Below, in pieces: positions 7,248 to 15,920 of a stretch of 64,000 nucleotides of DNA (the stretch's first letter is position 1; every line of letters starts with the position of its first letter). A model generated the notes under the pieces. The model was not told where the DNA came from. It made no database searches and worked only from the letters and a program-made list of their open reading frames with translations. The stretch is from Rheinheimera pacifica (GTDB lineage Bacteria > Pseudomonadota > Gammaproteobacteria > Enterobacterales > Alteromonadaceae), in the NCBI RefSeq assembly GCF_024809855.1, contig NZ_JANUEM010000013.1:1-64000 (forward strand), read 5' to 3'. The position numbers and the translations under genes are program-made.

Positions 7248-7945
7248 CTAACCGGCTCTGCAGGCTGATACCAGCTTGTCCAACTGCGGGTGAGTACAAA
7301 AACAGCATAACTGACAAACTCTGCAGTTAACTTACTGTAAAAGTCAAAGTTAGTCAGGTTTACAGTTAGCAGACAGTTCACACCACAATTTACCCGGCGA
7401 AACGTCTGGCTGGAGGTAGCTACAACCTGGCTGCTAAAACCGTGATGTATGGTTAACTGCTTTACCCGCCAGGCGTGAAAATCGCTGGTTACAATATAAT
7501 CCGGCTTTAACTGTCTAAGCGCTAAGCTATTAAATTCTTTATAGGTATTATCCCCGCCATAAAAGCAGTCAACGGCCAGGTTATTGGCCACGCTCAGCAG
7601 GTAATCAACGTACGGTTTGCAGTACTGAGTGGTTATAATAACACTGCCTGTATCCGGCATCAGTTGTACCAATTGCTGCAGGCGCGATTTAGCACAGGCC
7701 GGTAAGGCAGTTTCAGAGCCACCACAACCCAGCACCACCACACTACTGTTGGCCGGTATGGTGTAACTACTGGTATGGCTGGCATACCAGTGCCTTACCT
7801 GATTTGCCACAAAACTGTTACCGGCCAGATAATAAAACGCCAGCAGCAACCACAGGCCTTTTTTGCGGTACACAATACAGGCCAGCAGCAGGCCAAACAG
7901 CATAAGGTTATGCGGAAACATAAAGGGTTCAAGAATATCTTTCAT
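7244..7945 (-). CDS. DUF218/YdcF-like membrane protein at the end of the polysaccharide operon
   Basis: 233 residues with two or three hydrophobic N-terminal segments (about 10-45), then an alpha/beta domain. VVVLGCGGSE, the mid-domain GGDNTYKEFNSLAL and IVTSDFHAWRV correspond to the conserved blocks of DUF218 (SanA/ElyC/YdcF) proteins. DUF218 proteins affect envelope and undecaprenyl-phosphate-dependent pathways, though the reaction is unknown. The match is divergent and extra cysteines are present (ALPACAKS, VNCGVNC). The start overlaps the polymerase gene by 17 bases, and AAGGAAT precedes the ATG. Translational coupling to the polymerase suggests a role in handling the lipid-linked polymer. 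Confidence 0.6.
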   Translation of the reverse strand: MKDILEPFMFPHNLMLFGLLLACIVYRKKGLWLLLAFYYLAGNSFVANQVRHWYASHTSSYTIPANSSVVVLGCGGSETALPACAKSRLQQLVQLMPDTGSVIITTQYCKPYVDYLLSVANNLAVDCFYGGDNTYKEFNSLALRQLKPDYIVTSDFHAWRVKQLTIHHGFSSQVVATSSQTFRRVNCGVNCLLTVNLTNFDFYSKLTAEFVSYAVFVLTRSWTSWYQPAEPVS

Positions 7946-9209
7946 CTTTATTCCTTAGCTGATGCCGGTGCACCAGTAGCGCATTGCACAGTGCCCACGG
8001 CAGCCACAGCATACCAGACGTTAAAATATGCCCGGCAACTGACGATACCAGCAATAACAGCAGGTTTAATAACAACAGGCTGCGCCCGGCACCATGGGCC
8101 CGCAGCTGCCAGCTACGGCGGAAAAACACAGCAAAGCACAATACAAACGCCAGCAAACCCGCAACACCGTGAAATACCAGCAGATCAAACCAGTCCAGCT
8201 CGGCAAAGTATTTTTTCAGATACAGTGCTACCCCACCCTGGCCAACACCCAGCATACGTTGCCAGTCGCTGTAGTGCTCGGCACTGGTTTGCCAGATACG
8301 CCCGGCATAGTAATCGCGTGATGAAAGCAAAATGCCGCTGATACCACGCTGCTGATAAACAAAACTCAGTTTGTCGTAAATACCCAGCAGCTTTAACAGG
8401 CTTTCGCCGTTAAACAGCACAGCCAGCAGTAACAGCCCTATTGTCAGCACCAGCCAGTACAGCACTTTGCGCTGGCGCTGCCAAAAGCCAGGCGGCTGCA
8501 TTAGCAACGGAATAAACAGCACCAGCAGCAGCACACCAAATAAACCGGTTTTAGTCAGCAGTAGCACGGCAATAACCAAAGCAGTAGCACTGATACCCAG
8601 GTACGCCGGTTTGTGTCTGGGCCAGCAAAGCACCAGCAAAGCACAACTTAACACCAGCAGTACAGCCGACAATTCATTGGTGGAATAAAAAAAGCCTTTA
8701 ATGCCTAAAAAAGACTGGGCTACGCCGTCAAGCGGCTGATAGGCAGTAAAACCAAACCCGGCTAAACCGGCCACAGCATTTAGCAGTAGCACCAAAGCAC
8801 TGATGATCAGAGTATGTTTAAACAACACTTGCGCGGTTGCGGGTAAACGTTGTTGCAAAGACACCAGGTAGGCAAAAGCCAGCAGCGGGCTTAAAGCTTT
8901 AATGGCCAGTTGGATATCTGCCAGCCACCAGCGCTGCGCTAAAACCGGCCACTGCAGTGCCGGCCCCAGCAGCATTAACAGCAGCAACAGCAACAGGCCA
9001 AGCACAAGCTTAGGTTGCTGCACCAGCAAAACCAGAGCCATTAACAGCAGCAATAACAGCTTATAAAACACCGATAAGCCATAGCTAAAGCCATGCAGTT
9101 GCAGTAAAGCGCCGTTAATGCAATCTATCAGCAAAAACAGCGGGATCAGCCAGCACAGCAATTTATCGCTGCGCTGCTGCAACGGTAACGTTAGCGTAGC
9201 AAGCGACAT
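7929..9209 (-). CDS. O-antigen/exopolysaccharide polymerase-like membrane protein (Wzy/WaaL type)
   Basis: 426 residues, extremely Leu-rich, with about ten to twelve predicted membrane helices. A single larger extracytoplasmic segment lies near residues 270-345, where Wzy and WaaL proteins carry functional arginines (SSRDYYAGRIWQTS is visible). This matches the O-antigen polymerase/ligase superfamily, whose members share topology more than sequence. It starts one base inside the stop of the upstream GT2 gene. With a WecA-like transferase and flippase in the divergent half of the locus, polymerase is a better guess than ligase. Confidence 0.7.
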   Translation of the reverse strand: MSLATLTLPLQQRSDKLLCWLIPLFLLIDCINGALLQLHGFSYGLSVFYKLLLLLLMALVLLVQQPKLVLGLLLLLLLMLLGPALQWPVLAQRWWLADIQLAIKALSPLLAFAYLVSLQQRLPATAQVLFKHTLIISALVLLLNAVAGLAGFGFTAYQPLDGVAQSFLGIKGFFYSTNELSAVLLVLSCALLVLCWPRHKPAYLGISATALVIAVLLLTKTGLFGVLLLVLFIPLLMQPPGFWQRQRKVLYWLVLTIGLLLLAVLFNGESLLKLLGIYDKLSFVYQQRGISGILLSSRDYYAGRIWQTSAEHYSDWQRMLGVGQGGVALYLKKYFAELDWFDLLVFHGVAGLLAFVLCFAVFFRRSWQLRAHGAGRSLLLLNLLLLLVSSVAGHILTSGMLWLPWALCNALLVHRHQLRNKDERYS

Positions 9210-10111
9210 TATTTTTTAAATAACCCGGCCAGGCCTTTGCTAAACACCTTAATACGCCAGCGGCTAAGTGCACCTAATTTATGTTTCAGGTAATAGCGCC
9301 ATTTCAGCTTTACCAGGCCATGACGGCAACTGCTGATAAGCCCAAGCAATGTTAACGGTATTTGCTCCATGCTCTGGCGGTAAAACATCTGGTTTTGCAG
9401 GTTACGCTCACTCATATGCACCCGGTGCTTGGCAACGAACTGTTTATGCGCATCCAGCCGCTTGGGTGAGTTGGTAATACGGCCCAGTTCATGGCCCACA
9501 TTAACTTTGTAACTGGCATCGGCAATACGTAGTGCCGGGCCATAAGCCTGCACCACCCGCACCCACATATCATAATCCTGAAATGCTGCCAGGCCGATAT
9601 CAAAGCCACCCAGTTCCAGCATGCGCTCGCGCCGCACCAGTGCCTGGTTAGACAAAGTGTGTAAATCCAGCAACTCTGGTAAAGCCACTACGTTGCGGCT
9701 GGCAAACAGCTTTTTCTGCACTGTGCCGTAATCCCAGATATACCCCGAGCAAACACAGCTGTATTGATCATCATAAGCGTTATACAGGCTGCTTAAGCGA
9801 TGTGGCAAAAACTCATCGTCATCGTCAATACCGGTAACAAAATCGCCCTTCGCTTCAGATATTGCCCGGTTACGGGCCGCACAGGCGCCCTGGCCACGGC
9901 TTTGGCGAAAAAACCTTACCCGTTCATCATTAATATATTTATTAGTTAACACATGCCAGGTGTCATCGGTTGAGGCATCGTCTACCACCAGCAACTCTAT
10001 ATTGCTGTAGTCCTGCGCTAACACCGACTCAATGGCACGTATAGCCATATTTACCCGGTTAAAAGTGGGCATATAAACACTGATTAGCGGTAACTGCTGT
10101 TGTTTTTCCAT
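9209..10111 (-). CDS. Glycosyltransferase family 2
   Basis: About 300 residues with the GT-A fold. The nucleotide-binding start is ISVYMPTFNR, then VVDDASTDDT, the metal-binding GIDDDDEF (a DxD-type motif) and DYDMWVRV toward the C-terminus. It transfers a sugar from a nucleotide donor onto the growing lipid-linked repeat unit on the cytoplasmic face; donor and acceptor cannot be read from sequence. The ATG at 10111 (MEKQQQLP) is chosen because GGAG lies directly upstream; a longer frame would overlap the preceding gene. The 3' end overlaps the polymerase start by one base. Confidence 0.87.
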   Translation of the reverse strand: MEKQQQLPLISVYMPTFNRVNMAIRAIESVLAQDYSNIELLVVDDASTDDTWHVLTNKYINDERVRFFRQSRGQGACAARNRAISEAKGDFVTGIDDDDEFLPHRLSSLYNAYDDQYSCVCSGYIWDYGTVQKKLFASRNVVALPELLDLHTLSNQALVRRERMLELGGFDIGLAAFQDYDMWVRVVQAYGPALRIADASYKVNVGHELGRITNSPKRLDAHKQFVAKHRVHMSERNLQNQMFYRQSMEQIPLTLLGLISSCRHGLVKLKWRYYLKHKLGALSRWRIKVFSKGLAGLFKK

Positions 10112-10130
10112 CTTAACTCCATCCAGGACG

Positions 10131-10880
10131 TTAAATTTTACCTGTCCAATACCACCAGACATACCGCAGCAGCCCCAACTGGCGGCCGATACGGCTGGGC
10201 TGAGATAACAAACGGTAAGCCCATTCTAAGTTCAGCTTACACCAAAGCTCCGGTGCACGTTTTACATTACCGGTGAACACATCGTAAGTGCCACCAACGC
10301 CCATATAAAAACAGTCAGGGTGCTGCGCCCGAATACGCTGGATCAACAGTTCCTGCTTGGGCGAGCCCATAGCAATACTGACAATACGGGCACCACTTTG
10401 TTTAATTTGCTCAATAAGCACGGCTTCATCTTTAAAATAACCGTCTACGGCCCCTACCAGATTAACCTGTTGCGCGCGTAGCTTATCCGCTGTTTGCTGG
10501 TTTACCTCCGGCCTGGCGCCAACAATAAATACCGGCACTTTGTACTGTGCGGCGCGCAGCATCAGGTTTTGCCACAACTCGCAGCCGGGAATACGCTGCA
10601 CGTTTTTTTTCAGCCGTTTACGCATTACCTTAACAACGCCAATGCCGTCAGCATAGCGGATATCCGCACCGCTGATCACCGCTTCAATTTGCGGGTTGCG
10701 CATGGCTGTAAGCACTTTTTCCGGGTTAATGGCTATAGCCGAACCGGCATAGACACTGCCGTCTTCACGCACGATAAACTCTAGTAACTGCTGCATATCA
10801 GCAAATGAAGACACTTGCACCGGCCCTACCTTTACCTGGGGGATCTGCTGGCCTAATACTGCTGCACTGGCTTGAGTCAT
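10131..10880 (-). CDS. WecG/TagA/CpsF-family glycosyltransferase (GT26)
   Basis: 249 residues, the usual length of this family. Visible landmarks are the SGADIRYADGIGVVK block, VFIVGARPE and GSPKQELLIQRI. Family members add the second sugar (for example ManNAc or ManNAcA) to undecaprenyl-PP-GlcNAc, which fits the WecA-like enzyme encoded nearby on the other strand. The start codon overlaps the stop of the GT4 gene (ATGA), indicating translational coupling. The identity of the transferred sugar is inferred only at family level. Confidence 0.88.
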   Translation of the reverse strand: MTQASAAVLGQQIPQVKVGPVQVSSFADMQQLLEFIVREDGSVYAGSAIAINPEKVLTAMRNPQIEAVISGADIRYADGIGVVKVMRKRLKKNVQRIPGCELWQNLMLRAAQYKVPVFIVGARPEVNQQTADKLRAQQVNLVGAVDGYFKDEAVLIEQIKQSGARIVSIAMGSPKQELLIQRIRAQHPDCFYMGVGGTYDVFTGNVKRAPELWCKLNLEWAYRLLSQPSRIGRQLGLLRYVWWYWTGKI

Positions 10881-11932
10881 AATAAAATTTCCTGATAAAG
10901 CTGTTGTAATTCATTTACCACCTGGCCCAGCAAATACTGCTCGGCAGTGGCCCGTGCTTGTTGCTGCATATGCTGATATTCTGCCGGGCTATACTGCCAC
11001 ATACGTTCAATCGCGTGGGTAAATGCCACCACCAACTGTTGCTCGGTTTCTTGCTGGCTGAGCAGAATACCATTGCTGCCCGGTTTTATCTGCTCGCTGG
11101 CGCCATCTGTTTGAGTGGCAATTACCGGCGTATAACATGCCATGGCTTCAGCCATCACTAAACCAAAGGCTTCATGGCGCGACAAACTGACAAAACAGCG
11201 GGCCTGGCTGTATAACTGTTTTAATGCCAGGCTGTCTTTGGGCCCTACTACAAGCACGTTCGGAAACTGTCTGGCCGCCGCTTGCAGCTTATCCAGCCAG
11301 GGGCCGGAGCCTGCTATCACCACTTTTTTGTCACTTATGGCCGGCAACAACGCCAGCAGGCGATCCATACCTTTGTTTTGATCCAGGCTGCCAACATACA
11401 ATATATCTATGGTTTTTTGCTGCCAGCTTAATGGTTCAACCTGGTGGAATAACTCACTGATACCCGCCGGTAACACGGTAGCGCGCTTAGTTGGCAGTGT
11501 AAAATGCTGTGCCAGTGCCTTGCTGGCAAAAATCCACTGGTCTACCTTGCGCGCGCACCAGCGATAGGCTTTTCCGGGTGGCTGATACTTGTATATATCA
11601 CTGCCATGGCAGGTTACTACAATTTTCACTTTGCGGTTTCGTACCGCTTTATACAATAACGCCAGCCAAATAGTAGGATAAAAGAAATGCACATGCACTA
11701 TATCAAAACTGCGGCGGGTAAGAATAAAACGCCAGATAAAATCCAGCATAAAAACGGGATATTTCAATAATTTGTTCAGCAACGAGTCACTGTGCCAGCG
11801 CATATAATGATAAGCAGGATGACACGCAGCCAGTGCCCACACCTGATTATGCACAAACTTGCCCTGAAACGGTGATGACGGCTTAGGCCCCATGTTACTG
11901 ATAATTAAAATGTTGCTGTTAGCTGCTTGCAC
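10877..11932 (-). CDS. Glycosyltransferase family 4
   Basis: 351 residues with the GT-B fold. The N-terminal half carries VVTCHGSDIYKYQ; the C-terminal half carries YVGSLDQNKGMDRLL and the EX7E-type motif in EAFGLVMAEAMA, which binds the donor nucleotide. The start is a GTG at 11932, as no ATG is available at the family N-terminus (NILIISNMGP). It is the first gene of the minus-strand half of the polysaccharide locus and shares a roughly 170-base intergenic region with the divergent wecA-like gene, where the promoters of both halves probably lie. The sugar is not predictable. Confidence 0.87.
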   Translation of the reverse strand: MQAANSNILIISNMGPKPSSPFQGKFVHNQVWALAACHPAYHYMRWHSDSLLNKLLKYPVFMLDFIWRFILTRRSFDIVHVHFFYPTIWLALLYKAVRNRKVKIVVTCHGSDIYKYQPPGKAYRWCARKVDQWIFASKALAQHFTLPTKRATVLPAGISELFHQVEPLSWQQKTIDILYVGSLDQNKGMDRLLALLPAISDKKVVIAGSGPWLDKLQAAARQFPNVLVVGPKDSLALKQLYSQARCFVSLSRHEAFGLVMAEAMACYTPVIATQTDGASEQIKPGSNGILLSQQETEQQLVVAFTHAIERMWQYSPAEYQHMQQQARATAEQYLLGQVVNELQQLYQEILL

Positions 11933-12105
11933 GCTTAAATTTCATCCTGACAGTCACACTGACTGTGTACAATACTTGTTGTCTGGCCAGAAAACACTTA
12001 GTTTATAAAGCATTGCTGGCCACGCCGAAAACGGCATAGTAATAACGGATTTTAGCTGACGCCTGGCTGAATAACTATAACCCTGAGCGCAAACCGGAAA
12101 GTTAA

Positions 12106-13182
12106 ATGCCTGAACATATTAGCCTTTATCTCACTGCCTTTATCACCTCCTGTGTGGCTATTGCCTTTTTATATCCTTTATCTGTCCGCGTTGGCCTGGT
12201 AGATATTCCGCGAGGCCGCAAACAACATCAGGGCGCGGTACCTTTAATCGGCGGCATTGCCACCTATTGTGGCTTATGTCTGGCGCTGCTGTTATTTGCC
12301 GACAGCAGTATAGAACCCATTTACTACCTGCTGTGCAGTGGCGCTATCGTGATACTGGGGGTATTTGATGATTACCTCGACTTAAGCGTAAAACTGCGTT
12401 TGGCCGTGCAAACTCTGCTGGGGCTGGCCATGACATACAGCCTGAATTTACACCTGGCCAGTTTAGGCGATTTGTTTGGTATGGGGGTAGTAGAGCTTGG
12501 TGTGCTGGGTATTCCGGTTACGCTGATTGCCGTAATCGCTGCCATTAATGCGTTTAATATGACCGACGGCATCGATGGCTTGGCCGGTATGCTTAGCATG
12601 GTGAGCTTTGTTACTATCGCTATTTTTATGTCTTTGTGGGGCCAGCAACTGCATGCCGCTATGGCACTGGTGGTAGTGCTGGCGATGCTGCCATACCTGG
12701 CATGTAACCTTAATCTGGTGCCCGGGCGGCGTATTTTTATGGGCGATGCCGGCAGTATGTTAATTGGCCTGAGCGTAATTTGGCTGTTAATTATTGGCAC
12801 CCAAAGTGAGAGTGCCAGCTTTCGCCCCGTTACCGCCCTGTGGATTATTGCCATACCGCTGATGGATATGATTGCCATTATGGTGCGCCGTATTCGTAAA
12901 GGGCAGTCGCCGTTTCAGGCCGACCGTGAACACCTGCACCATATCTCGTTGCGTTTAGGCTTAAGCTCACGCGAGTCACTGGCGTTAATTACCTCGCTGG
13001 CCTGTATTTTTGCCTGTATTGGTATTATCGGCGAATACCTGCTGGTGCCGGATCTGGTTATGTTGTTGTTATTTTTAGCCGTGTTTGCAGCTTATTTGTA
13101 TAGCCTGCAAAATATTTGGCGTATTATTTCGCACTTTCGCCAAAAACGGCTTCAGAGCCGCCAGCCCAGAGTCATTAAGTAG
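12106..13182 (+). CDS. wecA: WecA-like undecaprenyl-phosphate GlcNAc-1-phosphate transferase
   Basis: A polytopic enzyme of 358 residues that starts repeat-unit synthesis by transferring a HexNAc-1-phosphate onto undecaprenyl phosphate at the inner membrane. Family motifs present are LGVFDDYLD (the DD pair that binds magnesium), NAFNMTDGIDGLAG, FMGDAGSMLIG and the basic HLHHISLRLGLS loop near residue 265. About eleven hydrophobic segments are seen. It opens the plus-strand half of the locus, followed by the flippase and a pyruvyl transferase. GlcNAc specificity follows WecA homology and the neighbouring WecG/TagA-type enzyme. Confidence 0.88.
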   Translation: MPEHISLYLTAFITSCVAIAFLYPLSVRVGLVDIPRGRKQHQGAVPLIGGIATYCGLCLALLLFADSSIEPIYYLLCSGAIVILGVFDDYLDLSVKLRLAVQTLLGLAMTYSLNLHLASLGDLFGMGVVELGVLGIPVTLIAVIAAINAFNMTDGIDGLAGMLSMVSFVTIAIFMSLWGQQLHAAMALVVVLAMLPYLACNLNLVPGRRIFMGDAGSMLIGLSVIWLLIIGTQSESASFRPVTALWIIAIPLMDMIAIMVRRIRKGQSPFQADREHLHHISLRLGLSSRESLALITSLACIFACIGIIGEYLLVPDLVMLLLFLAVFAAYLYSLQNIWRIISHFRQKRLQSRQPRVIK

Positions 13183-13224
13183 TCAATACTGAAGTTAAGA
13201 GCTGAAGTTAAGGATAGTTAAGTA

Positions 13225-14544
13225 GTGAACGTTATTAAAAAAATCCTGATGGCACGCGCTACCGCAATGCTGGGTGACAAGCTGGTAAAACTGGCCGCAG
13301 GCGCCATATTAACGGTGTTTGTTGCACGTATGCTGGGCGCCAGTGAACTGGGTATTTATTCTATTGTAATGGCCTGGAGTGCCTTTTTAGTGCCGTTAAC
13401 CAGCATGGGGCTGAATAATATTGTTGTGCGCCAGATGGTAAAACACGACAACAGCCACGACGCCATGACCATGCTATACAGCGCCATCAGCATACGGTTA
13501 GCGCTGGGTTTACTGGGCGGCAGCCTGATGCTGCTGGCATTTTATCTGCTGTACCCCGACATGTTTGCAGGCAACACTGCTATTGCCATTCCTACTCTGT
13601 TTATGTTGCAGGCTTTTTTCGGCTTTTTACTGTTTGAGTTTTACCTGAACTATCAGGGCACTTTTCGTAGTGTCGCCTATATAAAATCGGCTATTTCACT
13701 GCTTAGTTTTGGTGCCAAACTGGCGCTGCTTTATAGCGGCTTTGGCATTGCAAGCCTGTTATTGCTTACCGGCATTGAGTTTTTTGTTGTTGGTATGGCG
13801 CAATACCTGATTTACCGGCGTAAACACCAGCCATTTAAAGAAAACGAAGCTCGCTGGCCGGGTTACCACCCGCGCTGGTTTAATATGCAACAGGCTAAAC
13901 AGCTGCTAAAACGCTCGTCCTGGTTGTGGTTGTCAGGCATTGTGTCGGTGATTTATCTGAAAATTGATATCGTTATGATAGGTTCAATGGCCGGTACCGA
14001 GCAGGCCGGTATTTATGCCGCCGCCAGCCGCTTATCTGAGCTGTGGTACGTATTTCCGGCCACTTTGGCCGCACGGTATTATCCCGATATGCTAAAAGCT
14101 CATCAGCAGGGTTGGCCACAGTATTTTATTAAGCTGCGCCGTTTTGCCATTATGTTTTTTGCCGCAGCTTTTAGCATCGCGGTGGTTATGTCGCTATCGG
14201 CACCGTGGATTATCAGCCTGCTATTTGGTGAAAACTTTTCTGCTGCGATAGAAGTGCTGCGTATTCATATCTGGGCCGGCTGCTTTATTTTTGTCCGTTA
14301 TCTTATCAGCCAGCATCTGGTGATTACCGAGCAAGAGCCCCTGTCGCTGTTAAGCCATGGTATTGGCGCTGTGCTGAATGTGGGCCTGAATTTATGGTTA
14401 ATTCCTAAAATGGGCATAGTTGGTGCTGCCTGGGCAACACTGATTTCTTATGCCTATGCATCGTTCTTTTTCCTGTTTTTATCTTCCAGCACCCGTAAGC
14501 AACTGTGGCAATTAATTACCACACGTCGCGCTGACATTAATTAG
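13225..14544 (+). CDS. Wzx-type polysaccharide flippase
   Basis: 439 residues with about twelve hydrophobic segments and the N-terminal LGDKLVKLAAGAILTVFVARMLG pattern typical of polysaccharide-synthesis flippases (MOP superfamily). It should move the undecaprenyl-PP-linked repeat unit across the inner membrane for polymerisation. The start is GTG at 13225, with AAGGA about ten bases upstream; there is no earlier in-frame start after the wecA stop. It ends 11 bases before the pyruvyl-transferase gene, so the three plus-strand genes are probably one transcript. Confidence 0.88.
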   Translation: MNVIKKILMARATAMLGDKLVKLAAGAILTVFVARMLGASELGIYSIVMAWSAFLVPLTSMGLNNIVVRQMVKHDNSHDAMTMLYSAISIRLALGLLGGSLMLLAFYLLYPDMFAGNTAIAIPTLFMLQAFFGFLLFEFYLNYQGTFRSVAYIKSAISLLSFGAKLALLYSGFGIASLLLLTGIEFFVVGMAQYLIYRRKHQPFKENEARWPGYHPRWFNMQQAKQLLKRSSWLWLSGIVSVIYLKIDIVMIGSMAGTEQAGIYAAASRLSELWYVFPATLAARYYPDMLKAHQQGWPQYFIKLRRFAIMFFAAAFSIAVVMSLSAPWIISLLFGENFSAAIEVLRIHIWAGCFIFVRYLISQHLVITEQEPLSLLSHGIGAVLNVGLNLWLIPKMGIVGAAWATLISYAYASFFFLFLSSSTRKQLWQLITTRRADIN

Positions 14545-14555
14545 AAGGTTTTTCT

Positions 14556-15716
14556 ATGAGCAAACCACTTTTCGTTGAAATTAAAGGTGTGCAGTTTCGC
14601 AACAAAGGCGCTTATTTAATGTTGCTTGCCAGCCTTGAAGGCTTAAAAGGCATTGCCCGGCCGGTAGAGCTGGTATTGTCACCCGGCCCTAACCTGCCCT
14701 ACCCCGAGCGCGCCCGTTTAGGTGCCTGGCAAAAACTGTCATTTCGCCGCGGCGGCCTGGATTTAACACCAATGATCGGCAAATTACCCGGTGCGGTGCA
14801 ACGGCTGTTTAACCGCTACGGCATGGTAAGCGAAAAACAAATTGATTTAGTGCTCGAAGCCAGTGGCTTTGCCTATGGTGATCAGTGGCCGCTGCGCTTT
14901 TTGCAAAACACCGCCAAAGAAGTTGTGCGTTTTGCCAAAGCCGGTAAGCCCTTTGTGTTTATGCCACAAGCCTTTGGCCCGTTTAAAACCGAAGACAGCA
15001 AAGCTGCCATGCGCGATATTATTAACCATGCCCGGCTGATTTTTGTCCGCGATCCGGTATCCTTGCAACATTTACAAAGCTGCGTGCCTAACCTGCCGGA
15101 CTCCGTAGTATTAACACCGGATTTCACCGTCGGTTTAACAGCACGGCCTAATGATGAAATCCCGCTGATTAATGGCCCTTATGCCGCACTAATCCCCAAC
15201 AATAAGGTGGTATCTAAATTTAACCATGCCGGAGCCGAGCAACTACGCAACGACTACATTGCTGCATTTGCCGCGGCGGCCAACACGCTGGCCAGCGCCG
15301 GTATGCAATGTGTGCTGGTAAACCATGAGGGCAAGGAAGATGCCGAGCTGTGTGCAGAAATAGCCGCCAAAGCGCCATGCCAGATAGTGCAGATTGAAGA
15401 TCCGCTGGCAGTAAAAGCCTTTATCGGCAAAGCCGAACTGGCAATAAGCTCGCGTTTTCACGGCGCGGTAAATGCGTTAAGCCAGGGCGTACCCTGTATT
15501 GCCACCAGTTGGAGCCACAAATACCACGCCATGATGACTGATTTTGGCATGGGTGATTACTGCGTAGCCGAACTTAGCGAGCAAAACCTGCTTGACGCAC
15601 TGGAGCAACTACTGGACAACAAAACCGCTTTAGCTGCAGAGGTAAAACAAAAAGCCGCTGCGTTAAAACAGCAAAATGCCGCTATGTGGCAACGGCTGTA
15701 TCAGGCAATTAGTTAA
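14556..15716 (+). CDS. Polysaccharide pyruvyl transferase family protein
   Basis: 386 residues of the CsaB/WcaK/ExoV-type pyruvyl transferase family, which adds a ketal-linked pyruvate from phosphoenolpyruvate to a sugar. It shows the GT-B-like fold with an N-terminal EIKGVQFRNKGAYLML block and the conserved C-terminal SSRFHGAVNALSQGVPCIA segment (about residues 305-323). AGAAGG precedes the ATG. It is the last gene of the plus-strand half; a nine-base-pair stem-loop follows at 15734. Pyruvylation would give the polymer a negative charge. The acceptor sugar is unknown. Confidence 0.82.
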   Translation: MSKPLFVEIKGVQFRNKGAYLMLLASLEGLKGIARPVELVLSPGPNLPYPERARLGAWQKLSFRRGGLDLTPMIGKLPGAVQRLFNRYGMVSEKQIDLVLEASGFAYGDQWPLRFLQNTAKEVVRFAKAGKPFVFMPQAFGPFKTEDSKAAMRDIINHARLIFVRDPVSLQHLQSCVPNLPDSVVLTPDFTVGLTARPNDEIPLINGPYAALIPNNKVVSKFNHAGAEQLRNDYIAAFAAAANTLASAGMQCVLVNHEGKEDAELCAEIAAKAPCQIVQIEDPLAVKAFIGKAELAISSRFHGAVNALSQGVPCIATSWSHKYHAMMTDFGMGDYCVAELSEQNLLDALEQLLDNKTALAAEVKQKAAALKQQNAAMWQRLYQAIS

Positions 15717-15733
15717 TTTTTATCCCCCTTCAA

Positions 15734-15761
15734 CAACCGGCGGCTTAACCGTCGCCGGTTG
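15734..15761 (+). terminator. Stem-loop downstream of the polysaccharide operon
   Basis: CAACCGGCG pairs perfectly with CGCCGGTTG around a ten-base loop, 18 bases after the pyruvyl-transferase stop. No T run follows, so it may be a Rho-dependent end or an mRNA 3' protector rather than a classic intrinsic terminator. Confidence 0.45.
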
Positions 15762-15849
15762 TACTACAACTCAAACTCCACAGCTACCGCCCCACTGCAC
15801 GGCTGCTTTTCAGTCACTTTAGCTACGCACTATTAAACGCAAATGATAA

Positions 15850-15877
15850 TTGATCTTATTTGTGTTCGTGGTATTAT
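15850..15877 (+). promoter_or_regulatory. Candidate sigma-70 promoter of the lipoprotein/TonB receptor/peroxidase unit
   Basis: TTGATC (15850-15855) and TATTAT (15872-15877) are separated by 16 bases, about 45 bases before the lipoprotein ATG. An AT-rich imperfect palindrome, AAATGATAAT then ATCTTATTT, overlaps the -35 box. This is where a metal-responsive repressor such as Fur could bind, but the match to the 19-bp Fur consensus is only about half, so the operator is speculative. Confidence 0.45.
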
Positions 15878-15920
15878 TTGCATAAATTAGTACAACATAA
15901 AAAAGAGATTCAAATAAATT

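Noticed and set aside
7775..8341. 188-codon plus-strand frame opposite the polymerase and YdcF-like genes
   Set aside because: Opposite well-supported, translationally coupled genes; composition is that of a shadow frame.
15843..15862. Fur box upstream of the lipoprotein gene
   Set aside because: Only about 10 of 19 positions match the consensus; kept as a note on the promoter, not as a site.
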